A program made the position numbers and the translations under genes. Below the pieces are notes generated by a model that had not been told where the DNA came from, ran no database searches, and was given only the letters and a program-made list of their open reading frames with translations. Shown piece after piece: positions 20,601 to 27,981 of a stretch of 52,441 nt of DNA (the stretch's first letter is position 1; each line of letters starts with the position of its first letter). The stretch is from a virus: the IMG/VR virus record IMGVR_UViG_3300030333_005141, positions 1-52,441 of that record; one strand, given 5' to 3'.

Positions 20601-23600
20601 ATAAGCATGCTAAGCAAGGATTATATAAAATATTTAAAGATTTTAATAGCGCTTATTTTAGTAAAAATTGGGTAGATGGAAGAAGATGGCATGCTACTGA
20701 AATAGCAGAAATGTCTAGAGCTATTACAAAATTAAATAGTAATCAAATGGATACTATGTTACCTCAAATGGTTAAAATATTAAAAGATATAGATTTTTCT
20801 GATGATATATCATCTAGAATATCTCTTAACAAATTAGATGCATCTTATGATTATCATCAAAAAGAAGTTGTTCCTAGATTACAAGAGCTAAATAACAGAT
20901 TATTAGATGTTGATGGCAATAAAATATCTGGAGGTGTTTTAGGAAGAGGGTATTTAGATGCTAAAGGTGTAGATTGGTCTAAAGGTAAAGGTTTTGCCTC
21001 TCCAAAAAATCCAATTATAGATGTAATGCTTTCTAAAAAACTTTTCGATGTAAATGAACGGTTAAAATATATTTTACCAGAACATAATGGTGCAGTTAAT
21101 TTTGAAAAACTATTTAAAGACAACTTTAAAAAGACTAAAGATTTTTATTGGCAGGCTAACCCTTCGTTTTATAAATCTGAAATATTAAAAAATGGTGGTG
21201 TAGAAAAATATAATGAATATAGAAGGCATGAGCAAGATTTTAGAAGAGAACAAATAGAACAATTATATAGAGATGCAACTGAGTTTATGCAATATAATGC
21301 TATGGATAGAAATTCGGCATTAAGAACAATAGAAGCTTTAGAAGAGTATTATAATGCTGGTGGATCTGCAGAATTTGCTGAACGTATAAGCAAAGAAGTA
21401 GAATATATTAAGCAGGTCGATATGGAAAGTAAGGTACGTAGCATAAAAGAAGAAGTGCTTAATAGTGATGAATATAAGTCTTTAAGTGAAAAAGAACAGA
21501 GAAAAGTATATAACACTTTAGAAGTTAAAGAAAAAACTTCAGGTTTAAGTGATAGAGATGAAATTAATTTGTTAATTAGAAAGTTTAAGTATGCTAACTC
21601 TTGGAAAGCAAAATTTGAACCTAATATGCAAGATCCAGAGAACCCTGGTATGATGACTTTAGCAGAGTCTAAGTTATTTGACACACTTATGTTGTCCTCT
21701 TATTATAGAGGTCCAGGTAATCAGCAATTAGTACAATGGCAAAAATTACCTGCTAATATGAAAAAGTTATTAAGTCCCTATATAAAAACATTAAAATATG
21801 AAAACTCTGGAACTTATTTCCATAAAACGGGTTTAAGTAGCGCCTATATTACAGACGCTTCAATTAAAAACTTTTTAGAAGGATATGCTAATGAATTTAG
21901 AAAAGTATATACTGATCCATCTGAGTCTATTGATGTTGATTTTAAAAAGGTATTGACCACAAAAGAAAAAGAAACTAAAGATGGTGTTGAGGTCCCTAAA
22001 TTACTATACGAAGAGGATTATGTTGGTATGGGGACATTAAGAGAAAAGGCAGTAGCTAAATTAAATAAAGATGAAATTCAATTAGTTGATGAATTGGCTG
22101 GACATATACAACATTATAGAGATAGTTTTAATGAAGGTGGTTTAACTTTAAATAAAATTGCTAGAAAAGTTGTTAAAAAAAATGTAGATGCGATGACAAT
22201 AGATGATTACAGGGTCTTAAATGGATATTTTAGACAAATGAGATCAGGTAATATGTTTATTAGTCCAGGTAAACTAACAGCAGAAGGTGCTGTAAGGTTA
22301 TCTGAAAGGCATCATATGCTGTTTCCTAGAATGGTTTCTGATGAGCAAATTGTAAAAGACTTTAAACTATTTGAAGAAAGAGGTTTGTTCCAAAATTATA
22401 ACGGAGAATGGGTTGAAGGAATGACTGGCAGACCTTCTCATTTTATAGAACATACACAATATGCTATTGGAACTATTCAAGATTACGCTACAAAATTAAA
22501 AGAAGATGAAATTAAAGCGTTTAATGAAAGAGTAAGTGAATTAACAGGTTATGATACAATAGAGAATGGTGATGCCTTTATTGAGGTTGCTACTGCTTTA
22601 AAAGATTATAATTATGTAAGAGACCCTAAAACTACATTTAGATCAGAAAATGATCGTTCAGTAGCTACAGAAGTTGCTGTTAAAAATTTAAAGGAGGCGT
22701 ATGAAAAAGCTGATTGGGAAAATGTCAAGGATACTAAAATTAAAGTCACTGTCAAAGCTGAGCCTGGTCCAAAAGGCCAAGAAATGGGCGGTATCATTGA
22801 AAGGACTGGTAAAGAAATTGTTGCATCAATAGATAAAGTTTTAACAGAACGTTCTATTGAGGTAATGAAATGGATTAAAGGGGACCATTGGGAATATATT
22901 AATGGTCAATGGGTAGAAGGTAACAATCCGTTAAAAAAATTATTTAAAAAAGACAAAGAAGGCAATATACTGTACCATGGTGATTCTAATGAGGTCCCTA
23001 TTATAGATATGCAAAAATTTTCTCGTTTAATGTTTGACCATATGAAAGCTGGAAAACAAATGGATATGAAGCTTGGTATGGATAATATGAGATATATTAA
23101 TAGAAACTTAAGAATTGAAATCTTAAAAGAAGAAGCACAAAGACCAGAATTTACAGAAAAACAAAAAAATGGTATTTTGAAGATAATTAAAAATCTATCT
23201 GATAGGCCTATAGAATCAACAGGTGTGATAGATCATAAGAATTACCATCCTCATATGGTTGAAAATAAAACTTTTGCTAGAGAATCTTTAGTTAAACAAT
23301 TAAATAAATTGATTGAAAAAAGAGATAAAGGTGAAGTAGATGCAGATATATTTGACAAAGAAGCTGCAAGTTTAATACATAGACACAAAACATTAACTGG
23401 TGAATGGTATATTGATGATATAGTAGATAATCAATTGTTTGAGACTGCATTGCAAAAAATCAATGAAAAGAAAATGGATGCTCCAGAAATAAAGCAAATG
23501 CTTAGCTCTCCTACAACTGGAAATATGATGAGTCGTACATCTATGCTTGCGGGATTCAAAAGAGATTTAGGGGCATGGGATGTATATCAAGCTAATTTAA

Positions 23601-25096
23601 TTGATGCTTATTTTAGACAAATGGGGCAAGCGGTATCCACTCACATGTTAGGTCAATTTAAAAATCATTTAAAAAAGATTCATAAAACAGAACCCGAACA
23701 AGTTACTGCTTGGGGTAATTGGATGCAAGATTATATATCTAGAAGTTTAGGTTCTCCTTCTAAAATACCTGAAGCTTGGATGGACCCAAATAGTCCTATG
23801 AAAGTTAGAGGTACTCCTTATTCTTGGTTTGCTGATAATCACGTAGCAGATCTTCTTAATAGAGTTAAAAAGAATATGGGCTTTAAAGGTGATGAAAGAT
23901 TACCTGAAGAATTAAGAGGTATAAATGAATGGGATTTAAGACACTGGTCTAATTTAGAAGCTAAATATCAGCTTGCTACATTACTTGCTCACCCTAAATC
24001 TGCTGTAGCTAATATATTTGGTGGTACATTACATACTATACAATCTGTTGGTTGGAAAAATTGGAAGAATGCTAAGAATATTACTTGGCTTAAAAAAGCA
24101 ATAGGTGGAGATAAAGTTCCAACTTGGGAAACAATGAAAGATGCTGAAAAATGGACTATTGGTCATGGTGTTGTTCCTGACTTTATATTAAATGAGGCTC
24201 AAACTAATCCTATATTTAAAAAAGGAAAATATAAGGCATTTTTAGAAGATGCATTGAAAAAAATACAAAAAGATCCATCTGTTAAAGATGAAACTTTACT
24301 TGATATTGCTAAAAGACACAATATTACTAAAAGCATGTTTGATAAAGCTGCTTGGTTTATGAGAGAGCCTGAAAGAATTTTAAGAAGAGATTCTTTTATT
24401 GCTCATTATTTACAAGCCAGAGAATTGTATGGGCATGCTAATATGGAATTAAATCATCCTATGTTAATTCATATGGCTAAAAAAGGTGTACAAGCAACAC
24501 AGTTCTTATATAGTGCACCGTTCAGACCAGCATTTAGTAATACTTCTCTTGGTAAAGTTATGACAAGATTCCAGACTTGGGCTTGGAACTCTGTTAGATT
24601 TAGAAATGATGTATATAGAGCAGCGAAAATATATGGTTTTAGACAAGGTACTCCTGCTTTTGCAAGATATAAAAGACAAGTTCTTACAGACATGTTTGTA
24701 TTTGGCTTGGCTAATGTATTTGCTTATTCTTTATTTGAATCTGCAATGCCTCAACCTTATGGTTGGTTTCAAGATACTGCAGATTGGGTATTCGGAAACG
24801 AACAAGAAAGAGATAGAGCATTCTTTGGGCAGTGGCCAACCGCAGTAGCTCCGCTCCAAATGGTTACTCCGCCATCTTTGCGATTGGTCCCTGCCACATT
24901 CAATGCTGTATTAAATAATGATTTTAGTAGAATCAGTGATTACCAATTATGGACAATGTTTCCTTTTGGAAGATTAGCTAGAGATACTAAAGGTATTATT
25001 GAAAACCCAATGAGAACTGTTGAAAAGACAACTGGTATACCTTATATGCAATTTGCCCGAGAAGCTACCAAATACAGAGAAAAAGATGAAGATTAG
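14696..25096 (+). CDS. Giant virion protein with double-psi-beta-barrel RNA polymerase signature
   Basis: A 3466-residue protein, last large gene of the late block. The N-terminus shares the YxIPF/Gly-rich module of the preceding gene. The key region is residues 1660-1703: R1660-V-P, then 39 residues from R1660 the motif GGADLDGD with D1699, D1701 and D1703. This matches the RxP...HP...xADxDGD arrangement of the catalytic double-psi-beta-barrel of bacterial beta-prime, of SGGDLDGD in eukaryotic RNA-dependent polymerases, and of YonO and crAss-like phage polymerases. Upstream, residues 1239-1313 (TDGMILL, GKFMFHK, DSAAKEKG) could be the partner barrel supplying lysines. The C-terminal 400 residues look like an ejection/virion domain. 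Gene position and size recall the N4 virion polymerase. Known: this motif binds catalytic Mg. Inferred: it is packaged and transcribes early genes. It has no T7-type polymerase motifs. Confidence 0.75.
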   Translation: MRDLQDLSSVVPEFKPFYNQDSTERLLNTYYQAPHLINDDLLSQIKDHAAHYNIPFEEERVQKDLGKQEFNLLRGIRQMGEGFFSGFTTFNVGEPSKNPYERIMRSVGELGGFVGYFPTAPLKALTAAKVLKSTALLDAARALRGNSVPLFLSRKATEKVAPIVSNTLKKAAPNIKNEAVQGAVKFMTDDKPSHIAEGAFNLGLASSISAWQLGVNEMLKAGLHGGVTGGVFRGVAEIFNKGGIPKTDILTGKQVLTASQKEDKILRAAASSLYDGLQSSYRGDTTPEQIYHYLLGAYFGANETTAGQAKYMKHVQKVEKKAASNAKALKRLDEDGKPYNWDTEIYDPELADPEGWKDLTKTEQEAVYDYILANHGTYGKQAMMTHRLMQEAGLEPNAEQLKLMGSNSKERYELDVAMNRINKKFETQKTADRAESIGRKFKVVPEAELTEDYIKNQGDRGYKKGKQQLVIQERSLVNIRTSKDRGPTNEDAAIPLKGAEIEKYNQSVNLDFPLFENELGTSVKYDAKSKKVIDDGSQAKAEFPLEFADKDINVEYKGKDNKVIKRDFKDWSPELYKIKEQVEEATGYNFDLARIDILDKDDYTKWEQENDPIFQRTDKRGPVQATVLIGEGRPLNLRHKDGNRNQIELNPGDIFLSKGVTNDNIKFKFDKSKKAGRTYRITFKRVKAKETPRALGEGQVLSDNILKLYTKGMSDDFLNFNKKAINTAFKVMEEKFPDSTVVAPENLGLHLKDTAPETYAYLMQKIQKLRAPVEKARQQLVQEDILDADFDKPDLDNDIGVMGEAVIQRKTNKFVSDYLSGQYEGIVDKTKRSLKIQELRGQLKDVLKENFKEFDINNSNKIDSDKFIADVEKKLGGIKFGEEARGDLRQLLMRQNQTKPLQKLSLNIDAKPSGIVKSGDTIIIGIQNPDGIYSKRNKAGVDEFQLESPKQIDHIWKEIAPKGEANDNVYMVADKVIFVTKKGGREIELQDINKRTNYTGSARWDDAAAAKEGSKIKSMLLEEAHNRGYYFNGGKGDSGKMYFFKYHPSSQGLTAPQLKTKVDGVLIEYYEGLKQRHIDSGSEKPYMSFKQFQDQYNAMKKEFVAEHQLNPALKFSTGRIKEAEKYFDEGFLSNIAWEAELYGVSATNEGFARWTGYNSSIKDAKGFNKRNQIWMTDGFEVDKSFYVNTVSNIMKNKGHDNARTIADGKLRFRLIRDADPKDIVLTDKDKAEIYTESTDGMILLEENHMDALNLSMGMPSSGQNKSFIVDRDPTHGAFLGKFMFHKASPEASKHMRDEGVEMYVFDSAAKEKGSREFGELKVDDNLNAKYTHPTPKEVGPLFEGSGKGYYELNIDAIKGSLSEKQSSHMLDAQLIPKQVMANLVPHAQSEIDRAVMDDFFNETIGKKYKGNEQYNESFKKALEKDVLSETEQAEFLSNFNDLGVMEVIDAIKNPNHPEFVTKLYQKILDKNMSDLGLEYESGQVDRYTYEQAHAEAANIRTGIDRMMDVYPSVEIFLYKDVRNFIQTAMKNFVVNKVIRPKWDYSVSVRMRGLDPWLAKQDNLKDLNIGKGLIEDPITGKKVQSKTYLRNKYGVENADELFFLDDRYKQTTWDISEFITLKKGQKSKMTLEEIWEQYGPRRDGTYPSERMKEFFKTISIRVPMDSISGAHKLTFAGFTGVDGHGGIFHPRTMRALGGADLDGDKAFAFFGMKPEWKEMYHSNKMEFAKKVPGTNDFTISDNKTAGVPKIGLDILKETFAADPSKAADMFIMDKLEGKNTEELTLQDLLTFTTAGDKDVMALKASPLGKYTVSSRMDISQRAAEGRAHLGPAVSSKQILNAMYNALTNNDVQRYVNKKSNSDSISAEEFVKLSEKEQQKYKEDYSEELTFIPEGHQEPVQIRITPREDLTYARELQRAQIAFGSDPLDELGLSGIDRYFDLSWHSMFKTEIVGADPKTVDPNILRSFEPHKHAKQGLYKIFKDFNSAYFSKNWVDGRRWHATEIAEMSRAITKLNSNQMDTMLPQMVKILKDIDFSDDISSRISLNKLDASYDYHQKEVVPRLQELNNRLLDVDGNKISGGVLGRGYLDAKGVDWSKGKGFASPKNPIIDVMLSKKLFDVNERLKYILPEHNGAVNFEKLFKDNFKKTKDFYWQANPSFYKSEILKNGGVEKYNEYRRHEQDFRREQIEQLYRDATEFMQYNAMDRNSALRTIEALEEYYNAGGSAEFAERISKEVEYIKQVDMESKVRSIKEEVLNSDEYKSLSEKEQRKVYNTLEVKEKTSGLSDRDEINLLIRKFKYANSWKAKFEPNMQDPENPGMMTLAESKLFDTLMLSSYYRGPGNQQLVQWQKLPANMKKLLSPYIKTLKYENSGTYFHKTGLSSAYITDASIKNFLEGYANEFRKVYTDPSESIDVDFKKVLTTKEKETKDGVEVPKLLYEEDYVGMGTLREKAVAKLNKDEIQLVDELAGHIQHYRDSFNEGGLTLNKIARKVVKKNVDAMTIDDYRVLNGYFRQMRSGNMFISPGKLTAEGAVRLSERHHMLFPRMVSDEQIVKDFKLFEERGLFQNYNGEWVEGMTGRPSHFIEHTQYAIGTIQDYATKLKEDEIKAFNERVSELTGYDTIENGDAFIEVATALKDYNYVRDPKTTFRSENDRSVATEVAVKNLKEAYEKADWENVKDTKIKVTVKAEPGPKGQEMGGIIERTGKEIVASIDKVLTERSIEVMKWIKGDHWEYINGQWVEGNNPLKKLFKKDKEGNILYHGDSNEVPIIDMQKFSRLMFDHMKAGKQMDMKLGMDNMRYINRNLRIEILKEEAQRPEFTEKQKNGILKIIKNLSDRPIESTGVIDHKNYHPHMVENKTFARESLVKQLNKLIEKRDKGEVDADIFDKEAASLIHRHKTLTGEWYIDDIVDNQLFETALQKINEKKMDAPEIKQMLSSPTTGNMMSRTSMLAGFKRDLGAWDVYQANLIDAYFRQMGQAVSTHMLGQFKNHLKKIHKTEPEQVTAWGNWMQDYISRSLGSPSKIPEAWMDPNSPMKVRGTPYSWFADNHVADLLNRVKKNMGFKGDERLPEELRGINEWDLRHWSNLEAKYQLATLLAHPKSAVANIFGGTLHTIQSVGWKNWKNAKNITWLKKAIGGDKVPTWETMKDAEKWTIGHGVVPDFILNEAQTNPIFKKGKYKAFLEDALKKIQKDPSVKDETLLDIAKRHNITKSMFDKAAWFMREPERILRRDSFIAHYLQARELYGHANMELNHPMLIHMAKKGVQATQFLYSAPFRPAFSNTSLGKVMTRFQTWAWNSVRFRNDVYRAAKIYGFRQGTPAFARYKRQVLTDMFVFGLANVFAYSLFESAMPQPYGWFQDTADWVFGNEQERDRAFFGQWPTAVAPLQMVTPPSLRLVPATFNAVLNNDFSRISDYQLWTMFPFGRLARDTKGIIENPMRTVEKTTGIPYMQFAREATKYREKDED

Positions 25097-25220
25097 GTAT
25101 CTACCCTTCTATTGCGAAGAAATGGAGAATTATCACATTATTCGCACTAAGTCATTTAAAACCAAAAAAAAAGTTTTAACCAAAAAACTGCACAAAGTCA
25201 CGTATAAGTTTTATAAATAA
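25086..25220 (+). CDS. Small basic protein overlapping the giant gene end
   Basis: A 44-residue, Lys-rich protein (MKIRYLPFYCEEMENYH start, KKKVLTKKLHKVTYKFYK end). Its ATG lies within the last codons of the giant gene (ATGAAGATTAG overlap), preceded by GAGAAAAA. The strong positive charge could suit nucleic-acid binding. The frame is open further upstream, so it may be only a chance tail. Confidence 0.4.
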   Translation: MKIRYLPFYCEEMENYHIIRTKSFKTKKKVLTKKLHKVTYKFYK

Positions 25221-25305
25221 CCAGAAAGTTTTTAGATATTCTTAAAAGGTTGTTGAATCTTGGAGGTGCAATAAGACCTATATAGAATTTTTTATCTTTC
25301 TGGTT
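25219..25305 (+). other. Structured intergenic element, 10-bp closing stem
   Basis: AACCAGAAAG (25219-25228) pairs perfectly with CTTTCTGGTT (25296-25305). Inside, AGATATTC can pair with GAATCT and AGGT with ACCT, giving a branched fold. The left arm begins at the stop codon of the small basic ORF. It resembles the branched elements of the 32-38 kb block but lies on the rightward transcript. Confidence 0.5.
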
Positions 25306-25321
25306 TACTTGAGGTTAGTAT

Positions 25322-25341
25322 AGGGGGAAATTAATCCCCCT
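25322..25341. terminator. Bidirectional terminator between convergent blocks
   Basis: AGGGGGA pairs with TCCCCCT around a 6-base AATTAA loop, followed by TTTA on the plus strand. It lies between the ends of the rightward late block and the leftward block, where a shared terminator is expected. The next 60 bases (to 25406) hold no gene I can support. Confidence 0.6.
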
Positions 25342-25406
25342 TTACTGTAAGGCTTAGGTCCCTGTAGGTTCGGCTAATTTAAGATTGGTTCACCTTTACT
25401 AGGTTG

Positions 25407-25658
25407 TTAAGTGATTTGCTGTTGAATAACCATTCTAAACTTGCCAAATTCAAGAGTTATTTCATCGACTCCCCATCGTATCTGTCTAACAGTTACGTTT
25501 TCTGGAACCGTTTCTAAACTCTCTTCCATTGCCTTTAATATACTCTGTCCGAAGACAAATTTCCAAGCAATTTCTCCCATTTGCTCTTCATCTTGCCTTT
25601 GAAAACTGTCTCCAATATATTCTTTAGCATGTTGGCTAGGCGTTTTTTCCATTGTCAC
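25407..25658 (-). CDS. Hypothetical small protein
   Basis: An 83-residue acidic protein, last gene of the leftward block. GTG at 25658 is preferred as the start: AGGAGG lies 6 bases before it, against 12 bases before the ATG at 25652. It overlaps the upstream gene by 23 bases, so translation is likely coupled. The C-terminal half looks like a beta hairpin (VTVRQIRWGVDEITLEFGKF). No family is recognised. Confidence 0.65.
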   Translation of the reverse strand: MTMEKTPSQHAKEYIGDSFQRQDEEQMGEIAWKFVFGQSILKAMEESLETVPENVTVRQIRWGVDEITLEFGKFRMVIQQQIT

Positions 25659-26118
25659 TTTCAGCCTCCTCTTCTAACTTTAACATCTTACTTGCTCTTT
25701 CTTCTATTGTAGGCTCATTAACGGACCATTCACTTTTTATCTTAGTTTTAGATAATTGTCGTTCTGCACTAACTTGTTCATCGATTTCTTGTCTTTCAAG
25801 CATCTTAACAAGTTCTTCTTCATGATCTATCATGCCCCATAATAGTGTAAGATATACTATTACATCAACGATTCGACCTCTTACATCCTCTCGTTGACTT
25901 TGATGTCCTTTTACATATGATTGTATTCCATCTATATGTTTTAAGAGATAAGTCATTAATATTTGTTCTGGACTTAACCCTTGTAGTTCTGCTATTCTAT
26001 CAAAATTAGCAAAAACATTTTGTTTGTTTTGAGCATATTCTTCTTGACCTTGTAATCTTACTGTTCTTACCTGATCAAATATATCCTCAACTAGTTCTGT
26101 ATGAAGTTTTAAGTTCAT
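25636..26118 (-). CDS. MazG/DUF1599-like all-alpha nucleotide hydrolase candidate
   Basis: A 160-residue helical protein. The pattern EEYAQNKQNVFANFDRIAEL, then a long helix, then GRIVDVIVYLTLLWGM recalls all-alpha NTP pyrophosphatases and the DUF1599 group, where Glu/Asp in EEY and VDVIVYL hold Mg. Such phage enzymes hydrolyse noncanonical or regulatory nucleotides (dUTP-like or ppGpp-like); no substrate can be assigned. The C-terminal 50 residues are charged and probably disordered. It overlaps its upstream neighbour in ATGA and has AAAGGAGCC before the ATG. Confidence 0.55.
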   Translation of the reverse strand: MNLKLHTELVEDIFDQVRTVRLQGQEEYAQNKQNVFANFDRIAELQGLSPEQILMTYLLKHIDGIQSYVKGHQSQREDVRGRIVDVIVYLTLLWGMIDHEEELVKMLERQEIDEQVSAERQLSKTKIKSEWSVNEPTIEERASKMLKLEEEAESDNGKNA

Positions 26119-26333
26119 TCTGGGCTCCTTTTATAGAGTATTGATGCGTATACATAATTATGCACCCACCAACATCTACCATTATCTGAAACATCCATAG
26201 CAGCCTGTTTTGCTCTTTGAGAAAAGCTTAAATGTCTATACTTTTTAGCTACAGTGTAATGTTTGCTTTTTTTATTGTTTTCTTTTTTCGCTATTGAGCG
26301 TTCTTTTGCAGATAAATCCACATAGTTTGCCAT
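26115..26333 (-). CDS. Small basic hypothetical protein
   Basis: A 72-residue protein, Lys/Arg-rich at the N-terminus, with NGRCWWVHNYVYASIL near the end. It has a strong ribosome site (AGAAAGGAGTAATAC) and an ATGA overlap with the following gene. A nucleic-acid-binding role is possible from its charge; no family is recognised. Confidence 0.65.
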   Translation of the reverse strand: MANYVDLSAKERSIAKKENNKKSKHYTVAKKYRHLSFSQRAKQAAMDVSDNGRCWWVHNYVYASILYKRSPE

Positions 26334-26346
26334 GTATTACTCCTTT

Positions 26347-26667
26347 CTAAAAAGGTAAGTCTTCGTCTTTTACCTTCGTAATAGCATCTTCTAGTGATAA
26401 TCCCTGGTCCCTTAGTTTAAACAGCTCTTTGATTTGATCCCAATCCATTTCATGATATATTTCTTTATCTAATTGCTCTTCGTGAGCAGATAATGCAAAA
26501 AACATATTGTTTTGTTTTGGGTTATACCACCCTGCAAGACTAATTCGTGCTGTAGCAGGTATTGTTTTAGGTATTTCAATACTTCCCCTAAAATGTGGTT
26601 GTCTGTTTTCTTCTGTTGCGTCTTCATTTTTAATTAATTTAACGCTTCCTAGTTTTATATATGGCAT
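26347..26667 (-). CDS. Small protein with SSB-like acidic C-terminal tip
   Basis: A 106-residue protein. Its beta-rich N-terminal two-thirds (GSVKLIKN, HFRGSIEIP, ISLAGWYNP) could form an OB-like or DUF736-like sheet. It ends in DEDLPF, the acidic-aromatic tip (DDDIPF type) through which bacterial SSB recruits partner proteins. This suggests single-strand DNA binding or mimicry of the SSB tail. A weaker ribosome site (AGAGGT) precedes the ATG, and a GC-rich GAAA-loop hairpin lies just upstream. The fold is inferred; the tip is seen directly. Confidence 0.6.
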   Translation of the reverse strand: MPYIKLGSVKLIKNEDATEENRQPHFRGSIEIPKTIPATARISLAGWYNPKQNNMFFALSAHEEQLDKEIYHEMDWDQIKELFKLRDQGLSLEDAITKVKDEDLPF

Positions 26668-26692
26668 AAGGACCTCTATTTGTTATGAGTTA

Positions 26693-26709
26693 AGGGGCTT
26701 TCGCCCCCT
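26693..26709 (-). terminator. GAAA-tetraloop hairpin
   Basis: On the minus strand GGGGC-GAAA-GCCCC forms a very stable GNRA-capped hairpin between the 56-residue gene and the SSB-tailed gene. No U-run follows, so it may be an mRNA stability or processing site, or a weak terminator. Confidence 0.4.
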
Positions 26710-26720
26710 AAATCTACTTA

Positions 26721-26891
26721 TTATTTTATTACTCCGCAAGCCTCAATAAACTTATTATAATCGAATCTATTATTAGCAATTTTAAAATCTTCTGCTAATT
26801 CAGATGCAAGTTTAGCTATCGCTTCTGGATGTTTTGGTTGATGTTTTTTTATTGTTTTCGCTATCATTACGAAATATTTTTTTGTTAACAT
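26721..26891 (-). CDS. Small conserved-type phage protein
   Basis: A 56-residue basic protein (MLTKKYFVMIAKTIKKHQPK start, FIEACGVIK end) with AAGGGAG before the ATG. The pattern IAKLASELAEDFKxxNxRFDYxKFIEACG is, from memory, common among short proteins of marine phages, where an ...FDxxxFxxACG ending recurs. Function is unknown. It lies between the zinc-ribbon peptide and the GAAA hairpin. Confidence 0.7.
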   Translation of the reverse strand: MLTKKYFVMIAKTIKKHQPKHPEAIAKLASELAEDFKIANNRFDYNKFIEACGVIK

Positions 26892-26934
26892 TAGATACTC
26901 CCTTAATCTCCTCTAACTGAGGTAATTTAGAATC

Positions 26935-27033
26935 TCAACCATCTGAGTATCCACAATGTGGACATCCAAAGTTACAAGCCATGGCTGAAATATATTTATT
27001 GCAATTTAAACATTTGGTCATTTGATACTTCAT
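26935..27033 (-). CDS. Tiny zinc-ribbon peptide
   Basis: A 32-residue product with CLNC near the start and CPHC near the end, spaced like a complete four-cysteine zinc ribbon. Its ATG overlaps the stop of the preceding gene (ATGA), a coupling used throughout this operon. A single zinc knuckle could bind RNA, DNA or a host protein. Translation is supported by coupling and the intact CxxC pairs, not by a separate ribosome site. Confidence 0.6.
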   Translation of the reverse strand: MKYQMTKCLNCNKYISAMACNFGCPHCGYSDG

Positions 27034-27245
27034 GCACCAATCCTTTTTAAAGCAGTGTCTAATACAGGTTTAATATCGTCTGGCAAAGACTCAAAATGAG
27101 CTGCCATTAAATCGTATGCTTGATACCATTTAAGTGATGTTGCTGTTAGCCTCATTACTTCTTGTTGCAAGAGCTCTACTTGCCTCTCTAGCTGCTTTCT
27201 TGACATCTGACTTAATTGTTTCTTGGTGATTCTGTTTTCTGGCAT
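27030..27245 (-). CDS. Small coiled-coil protein
   Basis: A 71-residue helical protein beginning MPENRITKKQLSQMSRKQLE. The start at 27245 is preferred over the upstream ATG at 27329 because AGAGGAGAAAACT immediately precedes it. It overlaps the previous gene by 116 bases in another frame, an unusually long overlap. Leu-rich heptads suggest a dimer. No family is recognised. Confidence 0.65.
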   Translation of the reverse strand: MPENRITKKQLSQMSRKQLERQVELLQQEVMRLTATSLKWYQAYDLMAAHFESLPDDIKPVLDTALKRIGA

Positions 27246-27489
27246 AGTTTTCTCCTCTAGTTTCAGGATAATGCTGTTGACATTTCCTTCTAGATCTTGA
27301 TATATTAAATGGGGATGAAATTTTTCCATCTTTCCATAATCTCATTAAATTTCTAGCTGATAATGTTTTTATATTAACTGAAGGTTTGAGCGCAGCTAAT
27401 TGCCACGCCCAAATTGCCCAAATTAAATCTACATCACTATCTGCTAGTTTAGGTTTTGCTATTATAAAACCTTTTACTTGATTTACCAT
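27130..27489 (-). CDS. Hypothetical protein after the HNH nuclease
   Basis: A 119-residue protein starting at the ATG at 27489, two bases after the HNH stop (TAATATG), with GAGAG upstream. Residues 1-65 look well folded (VDLIWAIWAWQLA, TLSARNLMRLWKDGK). The last 50 residues are basic and low-complexity and share DNA with the next gene. Either the tail is real or the gene ends earlier in an ancestral form and a frameshift lengthened it. Function is unknown. Confidence 0.5.
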   Translation of the reverse strand: MVNQVKGFIIAKPKLADSDVDLIWAIWAWQLAALKPSVNIKTLSARNLMRLWKDGKISSPFNISRSRRKCQQHYPETRGENYARKQNHQETIKSDVKKAAREASRALATRSNEANSNIT

Positions 27490-27490
27490 A

Positions 27491-27973
27491 TTAACTCTCA
27501 AAGTTGTCTCCCTTCGCTAGTTTTCTTAATATATAGCTTTTTGCGTTCACACTTTGTGTGTCAAGGTAGTTTAACAGATTAGTATATTCTTTATCCGTTA
27601 GGTGTCCTTTCCTTGTGTTACATCGTCTACATATTATAGTAAGGTTTTTAGGAGTAGAGTCACCGCCAAGACTGAGAGGATACATATGGTCGCAAACAAT
27701 GTTAGATACAACAAGCGTATCAGTACAATACCTGCATTGCTTACCATAAAATCTAAGAAATAAATTTCTAATCTCTTCCAGGCTGATGTTAAATTCAACT
27801 TCATACTCTTTACTCCGTTTCTTTAGTGATGATTTTAATGTAGAAGTTTTCTTCATAAGTCTATGGAAAATCTTTTTGGCATGTGTGCCATGGTGCTTTT
27901 GTAGCAACTTTATAAACTGATCTTCCCAATATCTTACTCGTCCTCTTCTAACTATATTCTTTTTATAAGCCAT
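27491..27973 (-). CDS. HNH endonuclease
   Basis: A 160-residue protein. The N-terminal 70 residues are basic and helical, suited to DNA binding. An HNH core follows: C80-x2-C83, DH at 95-96, N110, C115-x2-C118-N and H124. Both zinc CxxC pairs and the catalytic His are present, so it looks active. HNH proteins act as homing, packaging or degradation nucleases. This one lies in the replication block far from the terminase genes, and no intron is evident, so homing-like or host-DNA degradation are the likelier roles. The ATG at 27973 follows GTAGGAGCATAA. Confidence 0.8.
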   Translation of the reverse strand: MAYKKNIVRRGRVRYWEDQFIKLLQKHHGTHAKKIFHRLMKKTSTLKSSLKKRSKEYEVEFNISLEEIRNLFLRFYGKQCRYCTDTLVVSNIVCDHMYPLSLGGDSTPKNLTIICRRCNTRKGHLTDKEYTNLLNYLDTQSVNAKSYILRKLAKGDNFES

Positions 27974-27981
27974 TTATGCTC

